The position numbers and the translations under genes were made by a program. A stretch of 64,000 bases of DNA, taken from the NCBI GenBank assembly GCA_008694505.1, contig VZDJ01001050.1, forward strand, positions 704,301 through 768,300. The letters run 5' to 3'. The notes under the pieces were generated by a model. That model was not told the origin of the DNA, did no database searches, and worked only from the letters and a program-made list of their open reading frames with translations. The stretch comes from Cyanoderma ruficeps. Its lineage: Eukaryota; Chordata; Aves; Passeriformes; Timaliidae. Of this stretch, positions 54,517 to 64,000 are shown one piece after another; within the stretch, counting starts at the first letter, position 1; every line of letters begins with the position of its first letter.

Positions 54517-56711
54517 AACAAGACCTGCAAATATCAGGAGACAGCACAGAAACAACAGAAGTTCTTAGATCTAAAGGAAATTAAATAAACCACAGCAGAT
54601 GAAACGAAATTATGGTAAAGAAGTTAGCTGGTCAGCAACAACTTGGCATTTCAACTGTGAAGATGCTAGAAAAACACGACATTAACATTACCCATATGAA
54701 TTTTTGCTTTCAAATTACTTGTCTTTGCATAAAGTTTTCATATGAAATATTACCTTAAAATGGACTAACCATCTACAAATAATTTCATCAGTTGACTTTC
54801 AAACCACTTGAAGAATCTTACTGAAGTCCATTCAGTAAATCAGGCCATTTTAGTTCCCATTCAAATTCAGAATATCTTCACAAAACTTTCTTTACAAAGT
54901 TAACCACTTCAGATAAATGCTACACTGAAAAAGCTGCCTAATTGACGAGGCTATCACCTCTTTTACTTATTGAAAACTGGCTTTCCCCTTCTTTATGTAA
55001 CATATGCATGCTTAAACCTGTCAAATGTATTGATGGATTAGTAAAATAGTAAAGCATGTAGATGTCTACACTGCAATGCTTACAGAGAATCTTTACTTAG
55101 AGGTTGCTGCTTCACTTTCTTTTCTATTTTATTAATAATGTGAAATAAATCCTGCATACATGCATTCCCTGTTGTTAGAAGGATGGTACGTATCGGATTC
55201 TACCTAGAGCTGGAGAGATTACTGCAGGACACTGACTTTTCTGTTTTCAAAAACAAAACTGTTTTTGGAAACTGTAACTGTTTCTTTTTTACCTGCATTC
55301 CTCACAGAAAGCTATCTGATCTGATAAAAGACAAAGATCCAAGAACAGTAAGATAATATGCAAGAAACATAAAATAAATACATTTCAAAATATCTTCTGT
55401 TTGCTGACTTCAACACCTATGGAATGCGTTCATTGAGGAACAAGTAAAAATGCACACATAACTGAAATCAATCTAAAGGGGAAATCAGATGCTTAACTAC
55501 AATTTGTGCACATCAAGTTACCAAAGCTATTAGAAATTCATATTGGCACTGTTTCTTCACAGTTTCTTGCATGTATAATGCTCTCCAAAAATACCACATG
55601 CTACTAGGTTTTTGTAATACATAATTTATGTTCAACTAACAAACGAGCAGAGCACAAGGCTTCCTTCTACCTCCCTGAAATTTTGTCTGATAGCGCACAT
55701 CTGCATACTAGGAATAGTAAACTGTATCTTTTCAGAGTTTCCTTAACTTCTCTCACAAGATATTGAAAATATCCTCTAGGCATTTAGCATTGTTCAGCAT
55801 TCCCAAACAAGAAATTTTCATGACAGCTCTTCTCCCCACACATCTCCTGTGCGATATGTTTTCTCAAGAAGTCTTGATTCTACCCATGGCAGGATTCCAA
55901 CACCAACTGTCACGTGGATCAATGCTTCTTAAAGCAGGGAACCTCTACTTTCAGATGGATGTTTTCTTCTGATGGCTCCATCAGCGCAGGCATTCACGGC
56001 TTTAACCAGACCACATCCCACGTAAAAATACTGTTTTGGCTACCTGCAGCATTAGGTGTCACCTACCGTACACTTTCGGTGTAATCGATGGATTTGACAA
56101 AGAATTTTTGCTGATTTCTAGAACAAGACCTCACATGAAGGTTTTTATGTGTTACCAAGGTTTTTATATTTTTAATAAATACGCCTACTCATCAGCAATG
56201 AACGATCAACTGGCAAAATGAGGAAAGTGTACCTATGAAGGGAGGCCACAAGGCAAAACGCAGAGAAGGAACTTTTTAAAGTACACCCATGATTACTCGT
56301 TAAGCCCTCCCTTCCAAGAAACAGCTTGGGTGCATTTAATCCTGATGCAAGGTTGAGGGAGAGATGAAATTACCTCCAAAGGTTCTTTCAAGACTTAAAA
56401 TCCCCTAAAATCCCTCTGCCTGTTCATTTTTCCTCCAAGCTGCACAAGGCAATACCTCGAGACTTTTGGGTCTCTTGCCATTTGAATTCAAGCGAACCGT
56501 GGCTTTTGGGAAGGTGAACAAAACAGCTTCAGGACAGGTGGTTTCATCCTCGACAAAGGCCCAAGCCCTATTTAATTCATGTCTCGAAGGCACCGGGCGC
56601 CCGCGGCCCTGCTCCTCCTCCCTGCCCGCTGGGAATGGGACGCGAACCCGCGGTCTCAAACAGGACAGGCCCACCCGGCCCGGGGCCGGCCCTCGCCCAG
56701 CGCTCAGGTAC

Positions 56712-56794
56712 CTGACGGCGGCTCAGCTGCTCCGCAGCTCTTCCTCCGGCTCTACCACCCGCCGCATCGTCTCCTCCGAGCCCCAAGAAGCCAT
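56712..56794 (-). CDS. CNTLN: CNTLN exon 1, coding part, with a frame conflict
   Basis: The proposed start is the ATG at 56794-56792, in a strong context (GGCGATGG) inside the CpG island. It reads MASWGSEETMRRVVEPEEEL and then RSS before a TGA at 56725-56723. The segment EETMRR...EEELRSS resembles human EEAMVTR...EEELSSL just before the exon that starts ADKEF. A good donor (CAG|GTACCT) follows at 56711. The last codons before it that fit the phase-0 start of exon 2 are LSRRQ, in a different frame, so one base appears to be missing between RSS and LSRRQ. An upstream in-frame ATG at 56962-56960 would add 56 residues; human centlein also has a long, poorly conserved N terminus, so the true start is uncertain. 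A weak alternative donor, CGG|GTGGTA, would keep the frame but drop the conserved EEEL. Confidence 0.7.
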
Positions 56795-56950
56795 CGCCGA
56801 AAGCCTCTCGCCGCTCGTCCTGCGGGGACGGCGCGGGGAGAGGAGGGTCCTCGCCTGGCGGAGCGGGCTCAGGCAGCCCCCGCTCGCCCGCCCGCCCGCG
56901 CACGGGGGAAAGGGGAGAGAATCGACGCCGTGAACCACACAAATGAAAAC

Positions 56951-56978
56951 TTTCCGCCTCACTTTCCGAGCGCCGGAA
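56951..56978. promoter_or_regulatory. Cluster of ETS-type CGGAA cores
   Basis: TTTCCG occurs at 56951-56956 and 56963-56968, and CCGGAA at 56973-56978. Such closely spaced sites are typical of TATA-less promoters bound by GABP/ELK-type factors. The TTTCCGC core could also bind E2F. Function is inferred. Confidence 0.5.
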
Positions 56979-57008
56979 ACCGTAGGGAAGAAAAAGGACG
57001 CGGTGCAA

Positions 57009-57016
57009 TGACGTCA
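57009..57016. promoter_or_regulatory. Perfect CRE palindrome (TGACGTCA)
   Basis: The 8-base CREB/ATF full site TGACGTCA lies 215 bases upstream of the proposed CNTLN start codon, inside the CpG island. The motif is seen directly; its use is inferred from position. Confidence 0.7.
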
Positions 57017-57382
57017 CAGCTCCACCGCTACCCCGGCGGGGAGAAGGGCCGAGGGGCAGGTTTGAATTCGCCCGCCCGAGCCGCGGGGCCGCGGAGGCGC
57101 CGTGCGGGGGCCGGAGAGGGGCGGGTGGCAGCGGCAGGGGACGTGCTGCTGGGCACCGGCGCCCCGGGAGCGCAGCGCTGCCGCCGCCTGCCCCCGGCCC
57201 CGAGGCACCTGCCGCCTTCTTCTTCAAGGGTTAGGAGCACCTGCTGCCCAGCGAAGGTGCTGAGCGAAGGATGGTGGAAATGCTTGGGAATCCAGCGGAT
57301 CCCTACCCTTCGTCAGCCGTAGAAGCACTTGAATCTCGCCGCTGTTTAGATCCTAGATGTTTACTTGTGAACCGTACAGGTC

Positions 57383-57735
57383 AGACTCACAGAATGGGTC
57401 AGGCTGGAAGCCTCCCTGCTCAAGCAGGGTCATCTCAGAGCACATTGCACAGGATCATTCTTGAATATCCCTAGTGAGCGACACTTCCACAACCTCGGTC
57501 AGGACAATCACTTCCAGTGCTCGGCCACTGCACAGTAAACAAGTTCCTCCTCATGATCAGGTGGAGTTTCCTGTGCATCAGTTTTTGCCCATTGCCTCTT
57601 GTCCGGTTGCTTGGCACCACCGAGCAGAGCCTGGATCCCTCTGCTGACACCTTCCCTTCAGAACACTTCTGCACATTGATGGGGTAATGAGATGTTTTTG
57701 AGTGTTCTGCGAGGTACTGAGGCTCCAGCATACCT
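57383..57735 (-). mobile_element. CR1 3' fragment, antisense, just upstream of the CNTLN CpG island
   Basis: It starts GACTCACAGAATGGGTCAGGCTGGAAG and continues through CCTCCTCATGATCAGGTGGAG and GCCCATTGCCTCTTGTCCGGTTGCTTGGCACCACC, all reversed CR1 3' UTR blocks. It ends near 57735. It lies within about 150 bases of the island edge. Confidence 0.87.
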
Positions 57736-58336
57736 GAGTCAGATGTCTCACGCCTTTTCCTCTTTGTTTTTTTCTCTGAATTAAATAATTACAATTGCAA
57801 GACCAGAGTCAGAGACCTGGGTTTAAGTTAGGTCTTGATAGCGTTTTGGGATGCATGAGTACACTTGTTTCTCCGACAGGAAGTTTTTCAGATTTATCAC
57901 TTCCAGAGTTGGGTTTCAGAGCCTACAACTGAAAGCAAAGGAAGGCTTCAAAGATCTAACCCTTACAAATGTGTGAAATATTTCAGCTGGTGCCACTATA
58001 TAAATGTACTCTGTTTAAGATCCATATATGCAGAGTACCTTGGTTTTGTAATAAAGGGTTAAACAGCATTGCCAAAGCAAATCATGTAGCCTACATGGGA
58101 AGCAAAGCTCATAAAAAGCAATGATTTTCCCCAAACAAATGGAGAAAGAGGTTGAAACATGGTCAGAATATATTTTAGCCTGAAAATTGCACTTCACCAA
58201 TGTCAGTATCTTACTACAGGAATATTATACCTGTTTTTATACAGAAGTATGTTTTCTTTTCCTCTCCATTGTAACTTTTGTATGGTTTCTGGAAAAGTTG
58301 CCCTGAATGTACCACTGTGACAACAAATAAAACTCC

Positions 58337-58337
<1 letters not shown>

Positions 58338-58371
<34 letters not shown>

Positions 58372-58389
58372 TGTGTGTGCGCGCGCACA
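58338..58389. repeat. Compound microsatellite (GA)n-(GT)n-(GC)n
   Basis: An uninterrupted GA run passes directly into GT and then a GCGCGCGC segment before ACAGAGATG. The alternating purine-pyrimidine part could adopt Z-DNA. It is in the intergenic flank about 1.5 kb upstream of CNTLN. Confidence 0.95.
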
Positions 58390-61189
58390 GAGATGCAAGA
58401 AGGTTTCACACTGTGTGAATTAAGACATATATTAAAATATCCAATTCTTCCACCTGTTGCCTTAGCAGAAAGATTCCTGCATCCTTGGTGATAGCTATGC
58501 CTAGCAAGTTGATTTTTTCATCACATTGATGTCCAGCAGCCCTTCTCAGAAGAAGAGTGACTATAGTACTCAATGCCAAGACTTTTTACATAATATTTCG
58601 ATTAAAATTTTTACTATTATCTGCAAGTATTATCTGCACAATTATGAATGTAAATTTACAGGTGGGAGAGTGCATTTGAGTCTTCTCTGTCCAGTTATAT
58701 GAAGATATAAGGAGATTCAACAATTACTTTATAAATTTTATAGTTCATTACTCATTGTGTACTGTGTCATCTCATATTTGTGATCTTGCACTTCCTGTCA
58801 TTTATCTTTGTGTGTTATTAAATGTTCATATGACCATAATGACCATCATGTCAATTCTAACATGTTTATATTTTAAACTTTTTCTTTGCTTTTAGGATCT
58901 CCTAGTTCTCTTCTACCATAAATTATCCAGTCACTATGATTCTATGGAGCCTTCACTTTTTCCACATCCCTGCCTTTTAATAACTGTCTTTTTTGCTTTT
59001 CATCTGTTTCGTAACATTTTTATCATTGTCCCCTTGACCGTTTGTTCCTTATTACACTTGGGCAACAAGCAGCTAAACATACTTAAAAAACAATATGCTC
59101 AGATGAACTTCTGAACAACTACAATGACTAAACAGGATTGAAAAACATTTTCCAAGTACAAGGTCATTCAAAGTTGAGCTGAGAAGATTCAGTTATTACA
59201 GGGGCTAGACTGAAAGCTTGACAGAACACAAAACGAAACACTGCAATTCCCTACAACTTTAGAACCTTAAAAGAGAAATTGTGTATTTACTATTTGTGTA
59301 GACACAACATGTTACCAAAATGAACACAAAAGTAACACTCCCGCATAGCAAGATAATATTTTTGTATATCATTTAACAAACATCACATTTGTTTTCCTGC
59401 TATGTTATAAGTTTATTCTCTATAATAAAGTTTCTAGTTATTAACCCAAACAGTATTCATGATAATTCATAAAATATTTGAGAAAATTTAAAATGTGGAG
59501 TTGGCAAGTTTTGGTGAATTGGGAAACATTGACTTGTATCAGAGTATTTTGTACATTATATTTCTCCCAGATCTTCATATTTCGGAACCTCTGCTTTAAC
59601 AGTTAGCAAATCCATGAGAGTGTAACACTAAATTCTTCCAAAACTATTTTCCCTTTGTATTTCATATAAAATTAAACCTCTAATAGAAATACATTGCACT
59701 ATTGAAACCTCTTTGTTATGGCTTTTACTCACAGTTCCTGCGAATGTTACACAAATACAAGGGCTCCCCAAGTTGCTTTGGTGACAGAAGCAAAAAATAT
59801 TTTTTGTTTTGATTTTTTTTTGCCCTTGGGAAATTCCACATCTTTCTTTGAAATATGTTCATATTACAAACATATTGCATTTACTCCTGATCACTTAATT
59901 TCTTTTTTTTCTGAATATATGTTTCTTTTCCTTATCTTAATGTGAAATAAAGTTACTCCATCCATTGTGGCAATCCCAAATACTTAATTATTAGAAGTAA
60001 AGACATGTAAGTATGTAATAGAGCATTTTCGTTTTCCTTTAAACAAAAAATGTCCTTAATACCCTGATTTTAATTTAAAGTGTTAAAATGTTATACTAGT
60101 GAACTTGCATTTCTCCTTCGATTTTTATGTTGACTGTTCCTGTTTGTCACCAGTAGTTTGCTAGGAAACAGTGTCATCAAAAAGGTACTTTCTGAAAGAT
60201 GTTTGTCAGCTACAGTGAACAAAACAAGTCAAATTGCTGAAATTATTTCTAGCTGTTTTTGGCAATGTCCTCAATATTTTAGTAATTTATATGTTTGTCA
60301 AGAACATATTACAACCCTAGAAACATGTTCTGTCCTGTTTAGACAAGTCAAAACATACTTGGCTTCCAGTAAAAGTTTAGGTTTCTGGAAGTTTTGTGAT
60401 GTAGGTTTGAGTTTGGGTTGATTTGATGGTTTTTGCTTGTGTATACATTCAGGGCTGTGGGGGACATTTCTTTCCACTTCTGTGACAGCTGTATATAATA
60501 ACACAATTATGATCATTGGAAGAATGGAGGTATAAAGTGGAAAGGTCTGTAATATCTGACCTTGGATCATCTGCCATAACCAAGAGAACAGATAGACCAT
60601 TTGGTTGTAAAAAAAAAAAGGTGAAAAAAAGCATTTGACCAAATTTACACTTTTTGTTTCCAACTGCTTGTAATAAAAGGTACTAGTTCAGACCTCATTT
60701 CTACCATTGTAACATATTTATATTGAATTAGCAGATTCTGGCAAAGCAGAGCTGGAAAAGGTCAGCATGGAAGCCTAGATTCACTGATGTACAGGCCTGG
60801 AGTTCTACCACATGATTAACTTTTCACTCAATGAAAAGGAAGTGCCATCTTATTCTCTTAAGCAGAGAGTAAGACAACAGAGGTCTGATTTGCACCTGAA
60901 AAGACAAGAGGTAGAGCCAAGTAGCTTCTAAAATATATCCATTTTCTTGCTTTAGTTTACTGCATGCTTTTCGTGTTTATAGGCTGGGTAAACATCAATC
61001 AAAATTTTCATACAAAATACAGGTTACACTCCCCAGAAGGGCTACATCATGATGCCAGAGGAGTGTGTAACCTGTTCCTCTTAACCTCTGCCATAGAAAA
61101 GGCTTCAGTTTTTCATTGTCTTTTAAAAGAGGTCACAGACCTGGGCACTACACCCTTCAAGGCAATGAAAAATACAAGCCACTAATATA

Positions 61190-61790
61190 AAGTAGAGCAT
61201 GTCAGCCGAACAAAGCACAGAGGGAGGAGGTGATTAACAGTGTCCTGGAGGAAGTCTTCCCCACCCCATAGCACCTGCCAGCAATGGGAGGCCAAGAGGG
61301 AGAGGCAGGCAGCTGAAGGTCATTAAGAGGGGGAAGCAGATTCCAGGGTGGCTGTCCTGGCAGAGGCGTATTGCATTTGTGTTGTAGTAAACTGAAAAGA
61401 TGGGTTTAGCAGAGCGTTGGGAGTTGATTGTTTAATTGTTAATTTGTTTCTTAGTGAAATTGAACCCCAGAAAGGAGTTGAGCTTTGACCTTACATGTGG
61501 TGTGTAGCCTGTATCACACATTAACTGGGAGAGTCTCCTGGTTATGGAAGAGTTGAGTGGAAAATGAAGAGCTGAGTTTCATCACCCTGAGAAAGGGTGT
61601 GAAGAGTATGTGGCCACCCAGTCTCAGTAAGTAAGTCATGATACCCTTGTTAACCCAAGGAGTGGTTGCTGACGGGCAACACCGTCCATGACCACCCAAA
61701 CTTTTCAGAGTGTGCAGGAGACGTGGATTGAGACGCTCCCTCACCCTAGGGATTGCAGCTGAGAACATACACCTACACATCCTCTCATTG
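61190..61790. other. Unclassified GC-richer intergenic block
   Basis: This block is noticeably richer in G and C than its AT-rich surroundings and contains GAGGGAGGAGG, GAGGCCAAGAGGGAGAGGCAGGCAG and AGAGGGGGAAG purine tracts. It has no long open frame on the + strand and a 100-codon minus-strand frame (61514-61816) without recognisable features. It may be an old repeat or LTR, but I found no ends or sister copy in the window. Confidence 0.3.
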
Positions 61791-63145
61791 CAGTCCTGCA
61801 CATGCAAATGACACAAGAGCCATGAACATGTGCAAATGCCTCAAAATTATCCATTTTTAATACAAGAAATCAAGTTTGCAACAGTTTGTATATTTTAGTA
61901 TTGGACACTGCTGCACAATGCACTGAAATAAACTGATGTTCTGAATGGGGACAAATTAAAAGTATAAGTACTGCAATTAATTAAATAAATTCAGATTCAA
62001 TTAAAATTTGCAACATTTCATAGTTCTGTCATTCAGAAATAATAAGAGAATTTTGAATAGAAATCTTAAAGTCTTAGGCAAGCTGCAAAATTCATGGAAG
62101 TATAGCTTACGTTGTTTTGCAGGACAGAGAGGTTAAGGTGTAGTCAGGCTAAGTCACAGCAGAGTGCACAGCAGTGGCATTGATAAAGCTGCAAATATTA
62201 AATAGGGCATAGATCAGAACCCAGCAATGTTTTTGCTCAGAACAGAGCCAAGCCATATGATTTTCAGGTCTTTGTTTAACAGTTCATACTGTGTTTAAAA
62301 AAATAAAGGCCTTAGGAAAATAAATAAATTCAAACCAAGTTTCAATGTTAAGCTAGTAGTTTAATCAAAAGTCATTTGCAGCAATTAAAACACTTTTTCT
62401 AGTTCTATAAATGTGCTTAAATTAATGTAATATATTATTTTGCAGACAGTAGCTTTTAAAGAAGAAAAAATACTTTCTCCCACTCTAAGATAAGGAGGTT
62501 TTGACATCTTGTTGTGGTATTTGTCTTGCCACAATGACCTTGCTGAGTTCTTTAGCTTGAAATGCTGAGGTAAATGTGTGTTTGTTTCTGTTTGTTTTCT
62601 GATTTTCAGTTGACCATCAGGTTTAACTTCCAGTTATTTACAATCACTTGAATTCAGAAACTACTTCAGATGAAGAAGCACAATTCTATTTTTATCATCT
62701 GTATGCACTGTGGCAGTAGCTAGGAGTTATTGGGAGGGCACTTTGTGCTGCAGTATTTCAGTTGCTAACACTGTTCTCAAAAGCACTGTTTGCTATAAAT
62801 TCCCAGCCCAAGGGAATACAGAACAGATACTGCACATTGCATTCTAGGGTGGTACTGCAGACTCAGCCCAACATGAACTCTTCTTGCAGCCTGAACTCCA
62901 TCATCACAGTGGGATTCAACTTACTCAATTCACTGAGATAGAGCCCTAGTGTATTTTGGCAGTGATGCAAAGTTGTACATTTGAACTTTCCTTTCCTTTC
63001 CTAGTGTGGTTGACTTTAGAGTAACAAAGAGCGACTCCAGATCTGTTGATTTAAGTTTTTAGACACAGTTTTTACTCAACAGAATTTCTTCCTTTAGAGA
63101 AAGAAAATATTTAAGAATAAGTACTACATAAATATCTGTATTTTC

Positions 63146-63180
63146 AAAAAAAAAAAAAAAANNNAAAAAAAAAAAAAAAA
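63146..63180. repeat. Poly(A) run containing a 3-base assembly gap
   Basis: A run of A's is interrupted by NNN at 63162-63164. The true length of the homopolymer is therefore unknown. No retroposed gene was recognised to its left. Confidence 0.95.
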
Positions 63181-64000
63181 GAAGCATTGTAATGAAAACT
63201 TCATTTAAAATTACCTGGAATCATTCAAAACCAAAAGATAATTCCTGCAGAAATCAAGAGGGGTTTTAATACTGAATTTCAATAAATGTATTTGTTTTGG
63301 TTAATTTTCTCAGCATTTGTACCCTGTTAATGTGCACAAGATAAGAAATTATTTAAGCACGTAAAATAATTTAATTATGTCTGAAGTTCAGACAGTGAGT
63401 GTTTAGAAGATAGTTTTTCATGTTTACTCGTTTGTGAGGTGGACAGGCAGTTGTCAAATCATATTCAGTTTCAAATGTATAAAAAAGCATAAATAGAATT
63501 CTTGCAACACTTTATTTTCAGTTCAAAAGTAAATAAACAACATTCTAATAGAGTGTTAGTGCAGCTTGCTAAGAATAATTACATTCCTTTTTGGTTTTTT
63601 TCCAGAAAATGAAATTTAATTATTACCAGCTCTCACAGTTCTATTGGAAGATCCCTATTACTCTCCTTAAAACTCCTTCTGGAGTCCTTCGATTACATAA
63701 GAATTTCTAGGGTTGTTTCTTATTATGCTTTTAGCACTTATATCACAGGTCATAAAAATATGGTCCAAAAAGGATCTAAGAACTCAAAAACTGAAAATCA
63801 AATGTAAATAGCTATTAGAAATCACAATTTTATTTTCCCTCTGACCAGCGGTTTTGGACACTTAGTGTAGGTAACTCTATCTATCTCTTGAAAACCACAA
63901 AAAAAAAAAGCTAATTTGGTTTTATGACCCAAACAGTGGTAGAAATATGCTAAATGAAGACTAGTTACAGATGCTAAAAATTGATTCCAATAGTTTTCAT

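Larger units (their letters stand above)
41464..56711 (-). other. CNTLN: CNTLN intron 1
   Basis: This first intron is 15.2 kb, the largest in the window. It holds CR1 fragments (42400-42565, 48264-50260 with nested LTR, 54355-54516), three TTTTGAAG repeats at 41671-41700 and a short duplication at 44792-44826. Nothing else is recognised. Confidence 0.8.
379..56794 (-). pseudogene. CNTLN: CNTLN (centlein), 5' part of the gene, seven exons, apparently disabled
   Basis: Centlein is a long coiled-coil protein of the centrosome. In mammals it bridges C-NAP1 (CEP250) and CEP68 in the linker that holds the two centrioles together. Seven exons on the minus strand translate, in order, into the N-terminal fifth of centlein. 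Diagnostic stretches are AEKEFAWCLW (exon 2), RRILEILQAKDSKIESLE (exon 3), VDEENAHLKNEF (exon 4), EQNRLVIK and LLSDLEKLRKQE (exon 5) and TTQQAELIKQLEALNADKQK (exon 7). All placed internal splice sites are GT/AG. The frame breaks at exon 1/2, twice in exon 5 and at exon 6/7, so a full protein cannot be read from this sequence as given. The rest of the gene lies left of the window. Identity as CNTLN is near certain. Its status as a pseudogene is inferred, since assembly indels could explain some but not all lesions. Confidence 0.75.
56560..57245 (-). promoter_or_regulatory. CNTLN: CpG island promoter of CNTLN
   Basis: This is the only long GC- and CpG-rich stretch in the window, and it covers exon 1 and its upstream flank. 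It has no clear TATA box, as expected of a housekeeping promoter. A perfect palindromic CRE lies at 57009-57016. Three CGGAA ETS-type cores lie close together at 56951-56978. The transcription start is probably between these sites and the ATG at 56794, but I cannot place it. Long open frames on both strands here are by-products of base composition. Confidence 0.85.
57246..64000. other. Intergenic flank upstream of CNTLN
   Basis: This is 6.7 kb of DNA with no gene recognised. In human and, I believe, birds the next gene on this side is BNC2, oriented away from CNTLN, but none of its exons are seen here. The flank holds a CR1 fragment, the GA/GT microsatellite, the unclassified block at 61190-61790 and the poly(A) gap. 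Confidence 0.7.

Noticed and set aside
56466..57322. Long open frames on both strands across the CpG island (up to 247 codons on the + strand)
   Set aside because: These are proline-, arginine- and alanine-rich frames caused by GC content. The only supported coding part is the short centlein-like segment of exon 1.
1..64000. tRNA, rRNA, CRISPR or prokaryote-like operons
   Set aside because: None seen. Base composition, intron-exon structure and CR1 repeats are vertebrate, and repeats are dispersed rather than regularly spaced.
57246..64000. A divergent partner gene sharing the CpG island
   Set aside because: No + strand exon with plausible splice sites and coding character was found to the right of the island.

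Overview
The window is bird genomic DNA. It is AT-rich, has long introns, one CpG island, many chicken-repeat-1 (CR1) LINE fragments ending in the typical ATTCTATGAT-like tail, and one LTR family. I recognise one gene: the 5' part of CNTLN (centlein, a coiled-coil centrosomal protein), on the minus strand. Its promoter and first exon lie in a CpG island near 56.6-57.2 kb. Six more exons run leftward to the window edge, at about 41.4, 29.0, 16.6, 15.8, 9.4 and 0.45 kb. I identified it by translating the exons and comparing them with human centlein as I remember it; I ran no search. Together the exons encode about the first 285 residues of a protein that is about 1,400 residues long in human.

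Layout, left to right: 1-317 is an LTR fragment on the minus strand; 379-538 is exon 7; 539-9334 is intron 6, with CR1 pieces and a possible old LTR; 9335-9463 is exon 6; 9464-15747 is intron 5, with two antisense CR1 pieces; 15748-15929 is exon 5; 16513-16647 is exon 4; 16648-28978 is intron 3; 28979-29063 is exon 3; 29064-41374 is intron 2, with a complete solo LTR at 31095-31834; 41375-41463 is exon 2; 41464-56711 is intron 1, with a 2-kb CR1 holding a nested LTR; 56712-56794 is the coding part of exon 1; 57250-64000 is upstream intergenic DNA with a CR1 piece, a microsatellite, an unclassified GC-richer block and a 3-base N gap.

The main result is that this CNTLN copy appears broken. Every splice site I could place obeys the GT/AG rule, but the reading frame does not hold. 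Exon 1 is one base out of frame with exon 2. Exon 5 has an A9 run that shifts the frame, followed by a TAG in the restored frame. The exon 6/exon 7 junction is one base too long. Several independent lesions with intact splice sites suggest recent loss of function. CNTLN is Z-linked in birds, so a decaying W-linked gametolog is an attractive explanation; a lineage-specific loss, a duplicate, or assembly indels (for the frameshifts, not easily for the nonsense codon) are alternatives. Repeat content, about 12% by my own tally of the intervals listed, is low for a typical avian W and argues for caution. I found no RNA genes, no CRISPR and no other protein-coding gene.
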